DNA of 64,000 bases from Carnegiea gigantea (lineage: Eukaryota; Streptophyta; Magnoliopsida; Caryophyllales; Cactaceae). The stretch's first letter is position 1, and each line of letters begins with the position of its first letter. A model generated the notes under the pieces. The model saw nothing but the letters and a program-made list of their open reading frames with translations. It was not told the DNA's origin and did no database searches. The DNA is taken from assembly GCA_029747015.1 (NCBI GenBank), contig JAKOGI010000111.1, positions 62,001 through 126,000 of the forward strand, given 5' to 3'. Below, piece after piece: positions 11,504-24,400 of this stretch. The translations under genes were made by a program, and so were the position numbers.

Positions 11504-11521
11504 TCCACGACAACGGCGCCA
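11504..11521 (-). other. Primer binding site, tRNA-Asp type
   Basis: On the minus strand the site reads TGGCGCCGTTGTCGTGGA, close to the complement of the 3' end of plant tRNA-Asp, and it lies 9 bases inside the 5' LTR. This fixes the element's orientation. Confidence 0.75.
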
Positions 11522-11530
11522 AAAACTTAT

Positions 11531-14500
11531 TGTCTTAAAATGTTACCGCAAGTGCACGGTGCCAATTGTAGCTAGCAACGGTAAGTACGAGTTGTGTCTA
11601 TAGGGAACTTGGTTTTAGTCACCAGGTTCACTGCAACACTCAATCTAGGCAAAAACAGATTTAGGTTGATAAATTTGAAAGCTACTGAAACTATTTAACT
11701 CGATGATAACAAAAATCCTAGGTTGGGATTCACCACAGTGTTATGCTTTTTGGATCAAAAACTAAATCATGCGAATCAGTGCACACAAATAATTGAAATG
11801 GAATGGTTACAAGTTAAAGTACATCTGCGCCTTCTCTCAAAGGTCATTAGACTGGTTAAGTAATCCTAGTTACTTACTGTAACACCCCCAGATTTTTAAT
11901 TCTTTATTTACTACTGATTTAACCTGAATGGCAGCAGGAACTTCTAACGGGGTGTTACCGCCGTATTCCCTTCTTGAAAATACCAGGCTGGATATCATAA
12001 CTGACCCAAAAAAAAAAAAAAAACAAAGTCTTTACGAAACGAAGCCCACCATACATGGGTCCAAGAATTTTAACACAGAACTTGAACATCATAATTAAAC
12101 CAATTAGATTCTACTACAACTTCTAAAATCCTTTTTAGGCACAACCAGCATCCGAGCCTCGCTCTACTCTCCTGTCCCCAGTTCCAAAAACAGCTAAATT
12201 ATCTAAAAACAAAACATTTTATAATAGTGAGATAAACTCAGTAACATTCACCCCCAACAGTTAAAGACACGTACAAATTCATTTTGAAAACATTTTAGGG
12301 AGAGGGGGAAAAACAACATCACGTTTCAAGGTACACAACCCATTATCACCATCTTCCTTAAACAAAATCAAGTTCAGAATCACACTTTCATAGTTCCATT
12401 CAAAATGTTCAGTTTCAGATAAGTCTTGGGTGAGTGACCCCAGTGGGTCTCATGGCCTGCGCTCTAACGTAGCGCAGCCGTTCAACTCTTTCCTGGCCTA
12501 CCGCTCCTCAGGCGGTTACCGCTTAACTTTCCTGGCCTACCACCATCATGGATGGTTACCGATAACCTGGCCCACGTCTCGACTGAGTACGTGGCCGCTC
12601 ATATGCATGCACCTATTACCCGGGGAAGGCTATGGCCTTCAATCAGTTCCAGTCGATTCAACTCACCTTATTTAGTTCCTTTTTGTTAATGGATACTAAC
12701 TTGACACATTCAGTTTCGTTCAGACTTAAATACTTTTCCCAACAGAAATCAGAATGCAGAAACAGCACTTCAATTACAATCACAGTAAGTTTCAACTTTT
12801 ATAACAGTAAGTTTCAACTTTTACAATATGGAGATTTCCAACTTCCAGAACTAACACAGCATTCGGTTCCCATCAAGGAACCATCCATAAGTTTCACATC
12901 AATAATCATCCCATTGGAAAGGAATGCCAAGGAATCAATACAAGAACTTCCAAAACTTTCATGATTTCGGTAACACAGGGGAAAGGTTAGGGCATGACTG
13001 TTACCTGGGTACCGTACAATTTATGGGCTCGGTTACTCTAATGAGGGTTCACTGCTCCGCACCTGAGCCCACAAGCAGCCCATAGTCAGTCCACATTCAG
13101 TGTAGGGCAGCCCCGGGCCTCCCCCAAATTTAAAAGGAGGTTTTCTAGATCTTTATTCATCCAATCCTATCCGGGGTAAAGGTTCGACTGGCCAGTTATG
13201 GGTCCAATTTCCAAAAAATTATAACTCTAGTTTCCGATATCCGATTCCAGTGTTCTAGGTCAGTCTGGAAGCCTTACAATGTCCTCTGTCTTTTCTATAT
13301 TTAGAGCTTGGCTCGGTTCTGCCCTGAACCCAATCAAATTTTTGTTTCTTCCGGCAATGCCAAAGACTATCTCCCCCAAGACAGTCCCGGCAAATTTTTA
13401 TCAAAACTCAGGCTACGCTACTCCAAATGACCTAATTCCAAAACAACATTATTTTACACATCCAAATGCCCCCACTCAGTAAATTTTACAATTTTTGGCC
13501 ACCATTACTAGCCTAGGGAATTTTTCTATCTTGAAGGCGAAACAGTCCAGATTCTGTTTTCCCAGATTTTACCCAGATTTTTACTTCTCATTTCCTATCC
13601 TCATAACTTTTTCTTCCGACTTTCAAAAATTATGCTCTTACCCAATCCAGAAAGATAATTTTGTTTACTAAAACTTTTATGTTCAGAACTTCTCCAAATT
13701 CACAGCATAACCAAGTCTAAAAATTCAAAAACCGCACCCTGTGCCTGCAGTTTTCAGATTTGATAAGGCTTGGTATTTCGGCCATAACTCCCTCAATTTA
13801 ACTCCAATTCATCCAATTTAAAAACCCACGTAATCTTCACATCTTAATCTAACTACTATAAAAAGTTCATAATTTTTGGACAACCAGAAGAATTATCCGG
13901 AATTTTCAAATTTGCATCAAAATTAGTATGAATTCTGTCCAGATTATTCGACTTCTTTTTGCACAATTTTCGCTCGTTTTGAGTTGCCCAAAAAAATACG
14001 CCCATGCCCGTTAAACATCCCTAGACTCTCGCCTAGACCCAACCATGCCAAAATAACCCATCTTTATTAAGACTAAAAAAAATGAAACTACATAATAACA
14101 TCGTTATGAGTACCTTTGATCAAAACTGGATCTAGGTCGACGGAAATTCCACCTTCGTTCAAATTCAACATCGAAAGCGCTTAGAAAATATAATGAAAAT
14201 TATATTAAAACCTTCATTGATAAGGTCATAAAATTACAAAAATAAAGGAGAGTTAAAACTAGGGGTTTTGGATGCATGGTGTGCATGAATCCATGCATCA
14301 CTTAGCCTTTTCTTACCAATACAAGGGAGAGAGTAGGAGGGGATTATGGGTGGCTTGTGGTGGCACAGTGGGCGGCTGGCGAGGTGGCCGGCAGCGGGGC
14401 GAGTAGAGAGAGAAAGGGGGCGAGTAGAGAGAGAAAGGGAGAGGGAGGGAGAGAGAGAGTGACGTGAGGGGGGAAGAAAGTGGGGGAATGGGTGGTTAAA

Positions 14501-15954
14501 AGAAAGGGGGGAAAACAACTTTCAATTTTTTTTTTTTTTTTTACACAAGTGGCGGCAGCAAGGGGGGTGGTTAGGGTTTGGATTTTTTTTGTGGATAATA
14601 AAATAGTAGGATAATGATAAGATGATAAAAGAATAATAAGATGATAATAATATTAATAATATCAATAAGATAGTAGAATTTGCATACGTCGAAACAGATA
14701 AAATAATAATGAAACGATAATATTAATAGTAGAGTGAAATAATATTCATAATATAATAATAAGATAATAACAATGACATTAGGAGTTTTACAAAAATCGG
14801 AAAGGAAAAATTTTGGAAACTTTAATACTTCCCAAAATATATCAAGAACTTTATTAAAAGAATTTCACGAGAGTTAATTGACACTGACTTGGATTGACTT
14901 GGCCTAGGTCGGTCTAACTGGGCAAGAATTCCAAATCGAATTTTCAGGGTTTTACACTTACTTTCATAAAACTAGACAAAATCACAAGATTAAGTAACCC
15001 ACTATGCCCAATTAAACCCCTAACGATTTTCATGTTAAGAAATCTAACTGCTCACAAAGTAGCTCTAAGTAAAGGATTCAACTTTCGTTGATCTCCTAAA
15101 CCCTAATTAAGAACATGAACTTAACCCTCTCAGGCAATTCATCGAACACATGGCATACTAAGTGAGAATTCAATCACAAACATGGGCATTCATTCATAAA
15201 AACCTAGAACATAAATTTAAATTGCATGATACGAGCTAATCCCAACGTAAGATAGGGAATTTAGCTACTAATCATCGTAATAATTTCAATAACAAACAAG
15301 AAACTAAAAACCATGACAAAAGACACAAACTTTGATAAAAATCGCAAAAAGAAGGGAAGAGAAACGTACTTTAATCAATTGTCAGGGTCAATTCACAAAT
15401 CAAAACCTAAACACTCTCCTAGAATCTAAATTAGAGTAAAAGTTTGTGAGAAATAAGCCCTAAAATCGCCCTAAAAATTGTCTGAAAAACTAAGATACAA
15501 GATGTCCCAAAAACTAGCCCCGAAGAAGAATTAAATAGCGAAAAGTCGGGGAGACACGCGGCCGTGCACTTTTGCAGGAAAGTTTCTGACTCCAGCGCAT
15601 GACACCCGGCCGTTTACTCTGCTTGCTTCAATTTATGACTTACACAACCATGCTTACATGTATAGCTAGCCATGCAAGTGCCTTTCTCATCATTCTTCAA
15701 GCCTTTGACCCGTCCAATTGGTCCTCGAAGCTCGTTCCTTCCCGAAATATTGCTCCTTGCTCACTTTTGGTCCACTAAGTGCTGAAATTCTTCGAATTGA
15801 GACCACAACACCCACAAAAAGGAGAATTGATCCAAATAAGATAATTATAAGCAAAGATGAGCAACTTTTACTAAATCTTCCACTAATCCTAGGGAATAAA
15901 TGGAGAAAGTTAGCAGAATTGAAGGGTCAAAATAGTAAAAATAGAGGTATATCA
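11531..15954 (-). repeat. 5' LTR of the Athila-like element, interrupted
   Basis: The LTR begins TGTCTTAAAATG and ends ATATCA on the plus strand, so it has TG and CA ends. It matches the left LTR in two blocks, 11538-11877 and 14962-15954. The break falls where a 3.08-kb insert with its own target duplication entered. Its net length without the insert is about 1.34 kb. Confidence 0.85.
11878..14956. mobile_element. LTR-type insert (probable solo LTR) within the 5' LTR, TSD CTTAC
   Basis: The insert starts TGTAACACCC and ends GGGTTTTACA, which are near-inverted termini, and is bounded by CTTAC at 11873-11877 and 14957-14961. Removing it and one CTTAC restores continuity with the left LTR. TGTAACACCC ends and a length of about 3 kb recall LTRs of Tekay/Del-type chromoviruses. 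No gag or pol motif was found inside; the longest frames are Ser/Pro low-complexity. Orientation is not decided. Confidence 0.75.
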
Positions 15955-17426
15955 CCCATTTTCTTCAGTCAATTGTAGCGGATGATATCGTTGGGCGTAC
16001 GCTTGTAAAAAGAGGCAACATTCACTACTTACCATTTACCATTGTTTAAAAAAAGAAGAAAAGACAATGTTTGCATGAAGCATACTAGCATCTCCTCATT
16101 CCATGCAAAATTACAAAGGAATAAACTATTCAAGAATAGAGTCCATAGATGTATTGACGACCAAACACCTAAGCATGATTGAATGAGGTCAACAACCACC
16201 ACTACCACCACCTGGTATGGGTCTTGATAGGGAAGGTTTTGTATTGGCTACATTTACGCAACCTTACCAGCACAATTTTGTCTCCAAGAAACCTTTATTA
16301 AGTCAATCATAAATGACAGAAGGAGAAGTGGGAGATTACATCCTATTTGTATCCAATGCATCCATCACAATCAACTAATTCTAGCAGATCAAGTGTTCAA
16401 GAAGTGATTAGGCATATTTGATCCAATTGAAACTCCACCTCTAAAAACCAAGTTTTAATGCCACCACTAACTTATTTTGCCAACTCCTTAAAGTTATTTT
16501 TTATGAGATTCAACAGTTCAAATTGTGCAAAGAAATAGAAGAATTGTGGGCCTTATATGTGAACAAAGCACCCAACAAATTCAATCACATTGAAATTTGA
16601 ATACAATGGCATAAATTCCCACTTAATTAAGATAATTAGCAGCCCATCAGCTTAGAACGGAGGGAATCTCCTAATCTCAAATCTGTCACGCAATTTTTCT
16701 CAACTCACAATGGATCTTAGAATACACCATGTTGTATGGTAATTAGGACTCCACAATAGCCAGATACCAGTGGAAAATTTACAGAGATTTATTCTAGCAT
16801 ATGAAGATGAAGAGAAGTGAGAGAAAGGGCGATGATGGTGATGGTAAATGATTGTTTTAGTGGTGGTGTCAGTAGTGGCAAATATGAGAAAATCACTAGC
16901 GAGACACCTGACCCTAATTTTGGTGAATTTAAGTTAATTAGAGAGAAATTACACAAGTGGACTCAATCTCATTCATGATATTGTGGGTTTCATTTGAAAC
17001 TTACCCAAAATTGAAGGAATGATGATACATGATGAAACTGACGATGCGACTCATGCGGTTAGTCATAGAGGCACTGTCCAACTTGGTGATCGATGGAAAC
17101 ACAATACTATGTATATAGATATCAAAACAAGGGATCGTGGAAAGATAAAGTTTAGAGAAGCTTGAGCGTCTTTGCCATAGCATAAAGCCAAGGAACCGAG
17201 AAATTAGGGAAGATAAGGAGGGGGATGGGAGGATTTAGTATGTGAAAAGTAGTAACTATCGGTGAATTTTACTCAGTACAGTAGATAGTAGTAGTTTCTA
17301 ATTATATTAGAATCTTCAAAAAATTGTAACATGGTGGCAAAATACTTTTATAATTGAATAGTCCCATAGTTACATCATAGCATTTGGCATAACTTACTGG
17401 ATACACTTAGACATATAATTTTTGAA
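15955..17426. other. Intergenic, nothing recognised
   Basis: The stretch right of the retrotransposon has moderate base composition and only short open frames. It shows no domain motif, LTR terminus or RNA gene that I recognise. Confidence 0.5.
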
Positions 17427-17458
17427 CTAGTATTTCTATACCCATGCAATGCACCGGT
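17427..17458 (-). mobile_element. Probable Helitron 3' terminus
   Basis: On the minus strand an imperfect palindrome ACCGGTGCATTGCATGGGT is followed 10 bases later by CTAG and then a host-type T. A short hairpin shortly before a CTRR end is the Helitron 3' signature. The element would extend rightwards into the AT-rich DNA to about 18740, where an A|TC junction on the minus strand is a possible 5' end. That end is not secure, and no Rep/helicase coding is visible. Confidence 0.4.
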
Positions 17459-20000
17459 AGTCTCATAAGTTTTAAATTTTAGTAATTACAATAATTTATT
17501 TAGCAATGGTGTCATCCATAACTTTTCAAGATTTTTTCTAAAATAATTAGTAGCTGCAAGTTATGAGAAACTATGAAGTAAAAATTTTCCAAGGCATTAA
17601 AGTACATTGTAATTAACTTAATAAATGTTTCTAAAATTGTAATACTGTAATTTCTTTGTAATAATTTGAAAATTATGGTAGTCAAAGAAGTTATTTAACT
17701 TTGATAAAAAATTTATAATATAATTAACTTGTAACACTCAATGTTTTAATAAAAAATTAATTAAAATGTATTAATGATGACATTTTTATGACAACCATAG
17801 ATGTGTTTTCAATTAAATAGCACCAATTATAGTTAAAATAGATATAGAATTAAATAATTAAATGTGTCTTTAACAGCTGTAAATGTGAAACAATTTTTTG
17901 GATCAAAAGGAAGGTAATCTTACCATCAAAAAATTGTTAATACTCACTTGTACCCTCATACTTTAGAAATTTAAAGTATTCTAGTAAGTTTTTCACGTAA
18001 CACAATGAGAATGTATGTTAAAAGAAAGATAATCTTACCACTGTTAATTTTAAATACGGGTTAAATTATTATGATGTAAAAATTGAAAGCAATTTGATAC
18101 CTCTTGGTGCTAATGTGTTGGTATTATTATCTTATATATATAGGATCTGTAACTATGATTGTGTTGTATGTACTATCTCTAATATTCCATATTTATATTT
18201 ATATTTATGTTCAAACAATAGGAAAATAACAATAACAAAAATTCAATATCTTTTGTTATTTCTTGATTATAATAATTGTATCCTTATGGTAAAAAAGATA
18301 TAGAATATGCCCATGAGACTATGTTTGTTTATAGTATCACATATTGGTTATCAAATTCCAGGTAAAAATTGAAAACCAAACATTCACAATAGATTATCTA
18401 CAGTTGATGCACTTATTTCATTGTACTATAATGCATTATTTTTGGTAATATTACGAGTTGTGTTAGTAATATAATATAATGAATTATACTAATTGAATAT
18501 TGCCTTTTCTTATTTTTGGAAAGAAATTTTCTAACTTATAGTTAACATTATAAAATCCTTTTTTAGGAGGAAAATGTTCCGTGCACAATTTGCTAACTTA
18601 TATTTTTTTAATAAAAATATTAATTACCTTAGAAATTTTGCAAGAGTGACATGTGCAAATAATTTAGAAGGGTTTTGTTTTGTTTGTGTGTGTGTATGTG
18701 TGTGTGTAGGTATGTATGTATATATGTACGTATCTATATAGATATACATGTGGGAACAAGTGAAAATATGAGAAAGTTTTAAGAATTAAAAAAAAAGAAA
18801 AAAGAACAAAGGGTAGTCATGTCTTTTATCCTAGCAACTAGCAAGGACTATGGTAAAATTTTATCCAATAGTGAAATTGTTAAAATCCCGAATTTGGCTC
18901 TGAATTAATTGGGAGTTCTTCGCCAAGGATGCCACTAACTCATTTTTATTCAAAAATGCCACTGAAAATTTTTCCTACCCTTTCATGCCACATAACTTGA
19001 CAATTATGCATTAGAATGCCATTTGTCTTGAAACTAATCAATGACAATCGACTTTATTATACTTTTAGAATATTTTTGGAGACATAATTTGAAAGCAAAG
19101 AGAAAACAAAATCAAATATAAAGTTGCAATGGAGTCGATTAAATGAGAGAAATGAGGCAACACCATTAATCTTCTTCCCCATCCCTCAAAATTAGGGTTT
19201 CACAAAACATTAGATTCAAATTTTACCTAAAATTGGTCATCACTTGGCAAAATTGAGATGTGAATTTTTGTTGTTCATCTGAAATAACCCTGAAAATGTC
19301 GTCTCAATTGCTTGAAGGCACCCACACCTGTCAATTATGTCCTCACTTCTTTCACTGTGAATAGTATTGCGAATATGGTTGAAAGTGCATGACTATAGTT
19401 AGTAGCACTTGTTTTGCTTGCAGAGGTTGAGAAAGATTGAGGGAGTATGGGCTTGATTGCAGAGATTGAGAGGAAATTTGAAGCCTTATTTTGAGGAGAT
19501 TAGCAGAGGTTGGAGGAAGCAAATAGGGGACGGGAGACAGTCATTTACCATTTCTCCTTTTTCTCAAACCATCCTCAATTTATTTCCACAAAAAATATCA
19601 TTGTTAATTAGTTAACTAATTGTAACGGTGAAAATGGTATCTTGAAGCACAATTATCAAGTTTAGTGACATGGAAGATACGGAAAATTTTCAATGATATT
19701 TTTAAGTAAAATTGAATGATCATTGCAATTTATTGCCAAGAACTCAATTAAGAGCACATGAAGCTCCTTCTATTTTGAGGTTCACTTGCCTCAAGATGTG
19801 AGTCAAGTGGCTCACGATTCCCGCAGCAACGTGAGCTCACGAGCGGCTCGTAGGCTGGTTCGTGGCCATGAGTTTGCTCACTTCCTTTTTTCTTGCCTTT
19901 TTTTATAATTTCAATTGGATTTTTTTAATTCAGAAAATAAAGTTATATATTATAGTGTGAGTTTATAAATTTATTTTATTTAATAAGCTAATTTGTGAGC
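17459..20000. other. AT-rich intergenic DNA
   Basis: Strongly AT-rich sequence lacks credible coding frames. It contains a (TG)n microsatellite at about 18684-18708. Part of it may be the body of the Helitron whose 3' end is at 17427. GAGCTCAC/GCTCACG repeats occur near 19795-19870 and again at 20090-20105. Confidence 0.45.
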
Positions 20001-20408
20001 TTTACATTAAAGGATGAAAAATTTAAGAATCGAAAAATTGATTCATGGGCTAATATGGAAGGAGTAGACCCCATATTTGAGCCAAATATTAGCTCACGGC
20101 TCACGGCTGCACGTGTTCTAATCGGCCCTGCTCCCATCTCCCACCTCCATCGCTGCTCTGTTGCTTCCCGTGCGGCGGATTCCTTGGTCGTTTTCCGGCG
20201 ACGCAGACCGTGGCAAAACCAGCATCAGCGAAAGCTTTCGCCGGTGACTGAGCTGTCCACCCTGTCGTACTTGTTGCAAGTCGCAAGAGCAAGTCTATCA
20301 AAGCAAGGGTTTAAACTTTCAATTTCGTATCCAATAGCAAGTATAAATTAAGCCCAAGAAATCCCGATTAATCTCCTAAACAGGCGTTGGTTCGCATCAA
20401 ATTCTTGA
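20001..20408 (+). promoter_or_regulatory. Upstream region and likely 5' UTR of the PRCC-like gene
   Basis: Base composition changes from AT-rich to mixed about 300-400 bases before the ATG, as expected around a plant transcription start. No unambiguous TATA box was fixed. Frames of 66-118 codons here on both strands have no recognisable protein features and are treated as leader sequence. Confidence 0.35.
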
Positions 20409-21467
20409 ATGGATTCCCTTTTAGCAACCTACGCCTCTTCAGATGAAGAAGACGATCAGCAACAACAACCCCAACCCCAACTCCAACGTCCTTCTCCTCC
20501 TACATCTTCAAGAGCATCTTCCCTCTTCTCATCTCTCCCAAAACCCCAATCTTCTTCCTTTTCATCTTCATCCGTTTTCTCTTCTCTCCCCCCTCCCAAA
20601 TCATCCTCCTCAAAAACCCAATTATCCATTTCCACTCCAAAACCCAAAAAACACCCCCAACGAGAGGAAGATTCAAACCCTCCTTCGAAATCTTCGGCAC
20701 TTTTCTCATCTCTCCCTGCCCTAAAATCCCAAACAACCACCGATTTCAACATTCCACCCCCGAATCCCAAAAGGGTTGTCCAGTTTCGCCCCCCTGTGCC
20801 GCAACTTAGCGAATATGATGAGGACGATGAACAGGATGAGGAGGAAGATGAAGAGGAGAGAGAGAAAAAGAAAAGAAGGCAATTGGTTCAGGATAATTCT
20901 GTTAAATCCTTCCTTTCAAGTATGCCTGTCCCTAAAAATTCGACTGCTTCAACTCTTGGTGCAGGTTCAGCACCCTCATCAGGCTCAGGTCGCCGGTCTA
21001 TTATAGAAACTGAGACCTCTGAGCCTGCTCCATCTGGCGCTGATGCTAATGGGGTGAACAGTGAACTGGGTTTTGATTCTAGTGCTGGGAATAGCCAGGG
21101 AAATTGGGATTATGGGTCATATGCTTACGATCATGAAGTTGCGATAGCTGGGGATCAGAGTTATGCAGGTTATGGGGGTTATAGTGCATATGGAAGTTCA
21201 GGTGGTCATGATAGTTATGGGAATTATGCGCATTATGAGAGCGGTTGGTATGATGCTTCATCTGGGGCTGTGGTGCCAGATGGATCAGGAGCGCTGGCTC
21301 CAGCTACATCAGGAGCAGTTGAGGGCTTGGTGAGTGTGGATGGAAAGAGAAGAAAGGGTCAAGTGCCAGTAGAAATAGTTGAGGTGAAACAGGATGAGTT
21401 GATCAAGAACCGGCCTAGGGAGGACCAGTCCAAGCTAACAGGAATTGCTTTTGGACCTTCCTATCAG
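20409..21467 (+). CDS. PRCC-like gene, coding exon 1
   Basis: This exon encodes residues 1-353. The reading frame runs on two codons past the splice site to a TGA at 21471, but the family continues after GPSYQ with a Gly/Lys-rich linker, so the GT at 21468 is the donor. Confidence 0.88.
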
Positions 21468-24400
21468 GTATGATATTCTCTGCGGTATTCTCAGTTTAAG
21501 AGTGGTGGATTTGAATGTTATAAGCTGTCGCCTGAACTTGTTTTACTTGACATGTTCTGCTATTTTGTTATTTGTGCTGTCCACTGGGATGGAAGTTGAT
21601 TGCTATGTATCTACTAGGAGTCATGGAATTGAAATATTTTTCATTTGACAGAGCTCTCTGTATTCTAGGTCTTCGGAATTTGTTGAGGGAACTATAAAAT
21701 TGTTTAAGAATAATGGTAATTTGCTCCTTGCAGGATAAATTTGCTTGACTAGTGGCTGTTTAGGGTCTGTCTATACTTCATGCTAGAAAGAATACAGTGG
21801 GATTGCTGGGCTTCAGAGCCTGATTTTCCCTGTTTTTGGTTAGCGTATCTATGTTCTTCATGACAATCACTGCCCAATAGAGAACATTTCCACTGAAATA
21901 GGTGGTTCTTATTTGTTTCATTTGGCAAGCTTGATGTTGGAAGGGTCATGACCATGGTAATCGGTGAGACATTGCGAGATTGTAGTGTTGAGAGTCTAAT
22001 TGCATTTTGTTCAACATTAGTCTAGTGTCTATGGTGCTTGCACATTGGTTGAGTCCCATAATAAGCGAATCTATGGGGGATTCTATTACCTTGGGTTTTG
22101 AGCATATGTGCTTGGATTTGTCTGAAAACTTGACGAGGAGTCTTTAAGATTTTCATCAGAGCTATGCAAGTTGTAGAGGAGCCTTGGATTTTGTAGCTGA
22201 GTGTTGAAACTTCAAAGAAGGTTTGAACTTCTGAGAGGAGCCTAGAAATTTGTAGATGAGCTTAAGTTTTGTTAAGGAGCTTTAGATTTTTGCTTAGTTC
22301 TGAAACTTGTTAGAGCTTTGAAGTAGCCTAAAGATGTCATTGAAAATATGTAAATCTGAAACTTGTTGGAGTTTATTTCATCGTAGTTATACCAGCATTG
22401 TTGTATGGCTTGAAGTGTTAACCAATAAAAAAGACCTAAGTTCAGAGGTCGATGGTAGAAGAGGTGAAGGTGATTAGATGAATTTGTGGCTATGCGACAG
22501 TGGATAGAATTAGAAATGAGGTGATTAGAAACAAAGTTAAAGTGGCTTCCATATAAGATAAGATGAGAGAGATTAGACTCATATGGTTTTAGCATGTGAG
22601 TATGGATGCTTGTGTGAGTAGATGTGAGATGATTAACCTCCCAGAATGTAGAAAAGGTAGGAGACGACTAAAGAAGAGCTTGAACGAGGCGATTATACAA
22701 GATTTGAAATAACGGATGACAAGACTCAGTTCTAGTAGGTGGCGGGTTAGGATTAAGGTATTGGATCATAGATAGCTAGCTTCTCATCTTTCCATAGGCT
22801 AGCGTATGGCGGGAAATGTTGTGTGATACTGATTTTTTTTTTTTTTTAAAAAAATTTTCAGGTGTGCATTTTTTTGTATGCTAATAGTACCCTTATCCTG
22901 TACGTGAATAGAATGTTACTTGTCCCTTGAGTTTTATTTGGGCAAAGAAACTAAAGATGTTTTTGGCCATCTAGAGTTTAAGATGGCTATTTTGGTGGAA
23001 AAAGTGAAGTCCTTAGATCATAAGGAACAGCAGCAATAGTCTATCTTGTGGGGGGATGGAGTTGAAAGACTGGAAGTTAAAAAAGAACTCTCTTTGGTGC
23101 ATAGCTCCATTGATATTTACTGGCGTCAAAAAGCAAAGCAATAGTGGAGTGTGGATTGTGAATGGTGGTCGTAATACCAAATTCTTCTACCAGATAGCAA
23201 ATAGGTAATGCCATTCACAAAATTAAAGTGGATGGTGAGCCCTATGTTAGACGCTGTCTCGGTAAAAAATGCAATTGTTCACTTCTATGAAATTCTTTAT
23301 CATAAAGATCAATTCCTTGATGGTATTGCTTTGGCCTCTATTAGTCTTGATGATGCCAGGGATCTTGAAAAAGTTTTTTTTATAGAAGATGAAGTTTAGA
23401 ATACCATCACCGAGTTAGGCAATGAGAAAGCTCTAGGTAGACGACTTCAATATAGCCTTTTTCCAGCATTGTTGGAGTACTGTGAAGGGGGAGGAGATCG
23501 TAGGATTTTTTGCTGACTTTCATAAGAAAGGCGTTTTTGAGGAAAGTGTAAATGCTACTTTTATTGGTTTGATTCTCGAAGTGGTTGGTGCAAATGACAT
23601 TAAGTTTTTAGGCCTATTAGCTTGGTGGGGAGTGGATATAAGATTCTTGCCAAAGTCTTCGCCTCAAGAATGAGGAATGTTGTTGGAAAAGTTATGGATC
23701 CCAGCCAGCATGCTTTTGTACCTTGCTTTTGTACCTGGTCGTCAAATTTTGGATGCTGGGTTGATTGCTAATGAATGCATTGATTCCTATATCAGATCTG
23801 AGAATTCGGGCGTTCTGTGTAAGCTTGATATTGAGAAGGCTTACGATCATGTCTCTTGGAGTTTCCTTTTGGCTATTATTGGAAAGATGGGCTTCCCTAG
23901 CAAGTGGAGGAATTGGATCTCTTTTTGTATTTGCACTGTGCACTTCTCTATCTTAATTAACGGTGAAGTATTTGATTTTTTCTCTAGTTCAAGAGGTATA
24001 AGGCAAGGTAAAGCTTGTTTGGCTTCACTGTTCATTTTGGTTATGGAGACTCTTGATAAGTTGGTGATTAAAGCAGTTGAGGTGCGTTTCTTGGATGACT
24101 TTCATATTAGCAACCCCGCATGGGGGGTTTGTTGATATCCCGTTTGCTCTTTAGGGACGATACCCTTATTTTTTGCAAGCCAGACGAGAGTAATTTGGGT
24201 TACTTAAGGTGCATCCTTCTGCTTTTTGAAACTACGTCTACCTAAGGGTCAACTTATCTAAAAGTACACTCATTTCCATTGGTGAGGTGCCTAATGTTTA
24301 TATCTTGGCCTGTTTCTTTGGGTGTGGAGTTGATTATCTACCTTCTTCTTACCTTAGTCTTCCTCTTGGTGCTTCTTATAAGAGCAAAGCGGTTTGGGAC

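Larger units (their letters stand above)
1..15954 (-). mobile_element. Degenerate Ty3/gypsy (Athila-like) LTR retrotransposon with nested insertions
   Basis: Two long direct repeats flank an internal region that reads on the minus strand in the order primer site, gag, protease, conserved post-pol segment, extra ORF. The left repeat starts at the window edge, about 7 bases inside the LTR, and the right repeat is 11531-15954. The repeats remain alignable over about 1.34 kb once the insert in the right copy is removed. The coding parts carry stops and frameshifts, and reverse transcriptase, RNase H and integrase are missing, so the copy is non-autonomous and dead. A tRNA-Asp type primer site and the extra ORF downstream of pol fit the Athila lineage; a related non-chromovirus lineage is possible. 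The left target duplication lies outside the window. Confidence 0.85.

Noticed and set aside
14234..14518. 94-codon Ser/Pro-rich frame within the 3.08-kb LTR insert
   Set aside because: Low-complexity reading of GAGAGA-type repeats.
19995..20351. 118-codon frame just upstream of the PRCC-like ATG, and a 66-codon frame opposite
   Set aside because: Most likely promoter and 5' UTR; no homology recognised and no conserved uORF signature.
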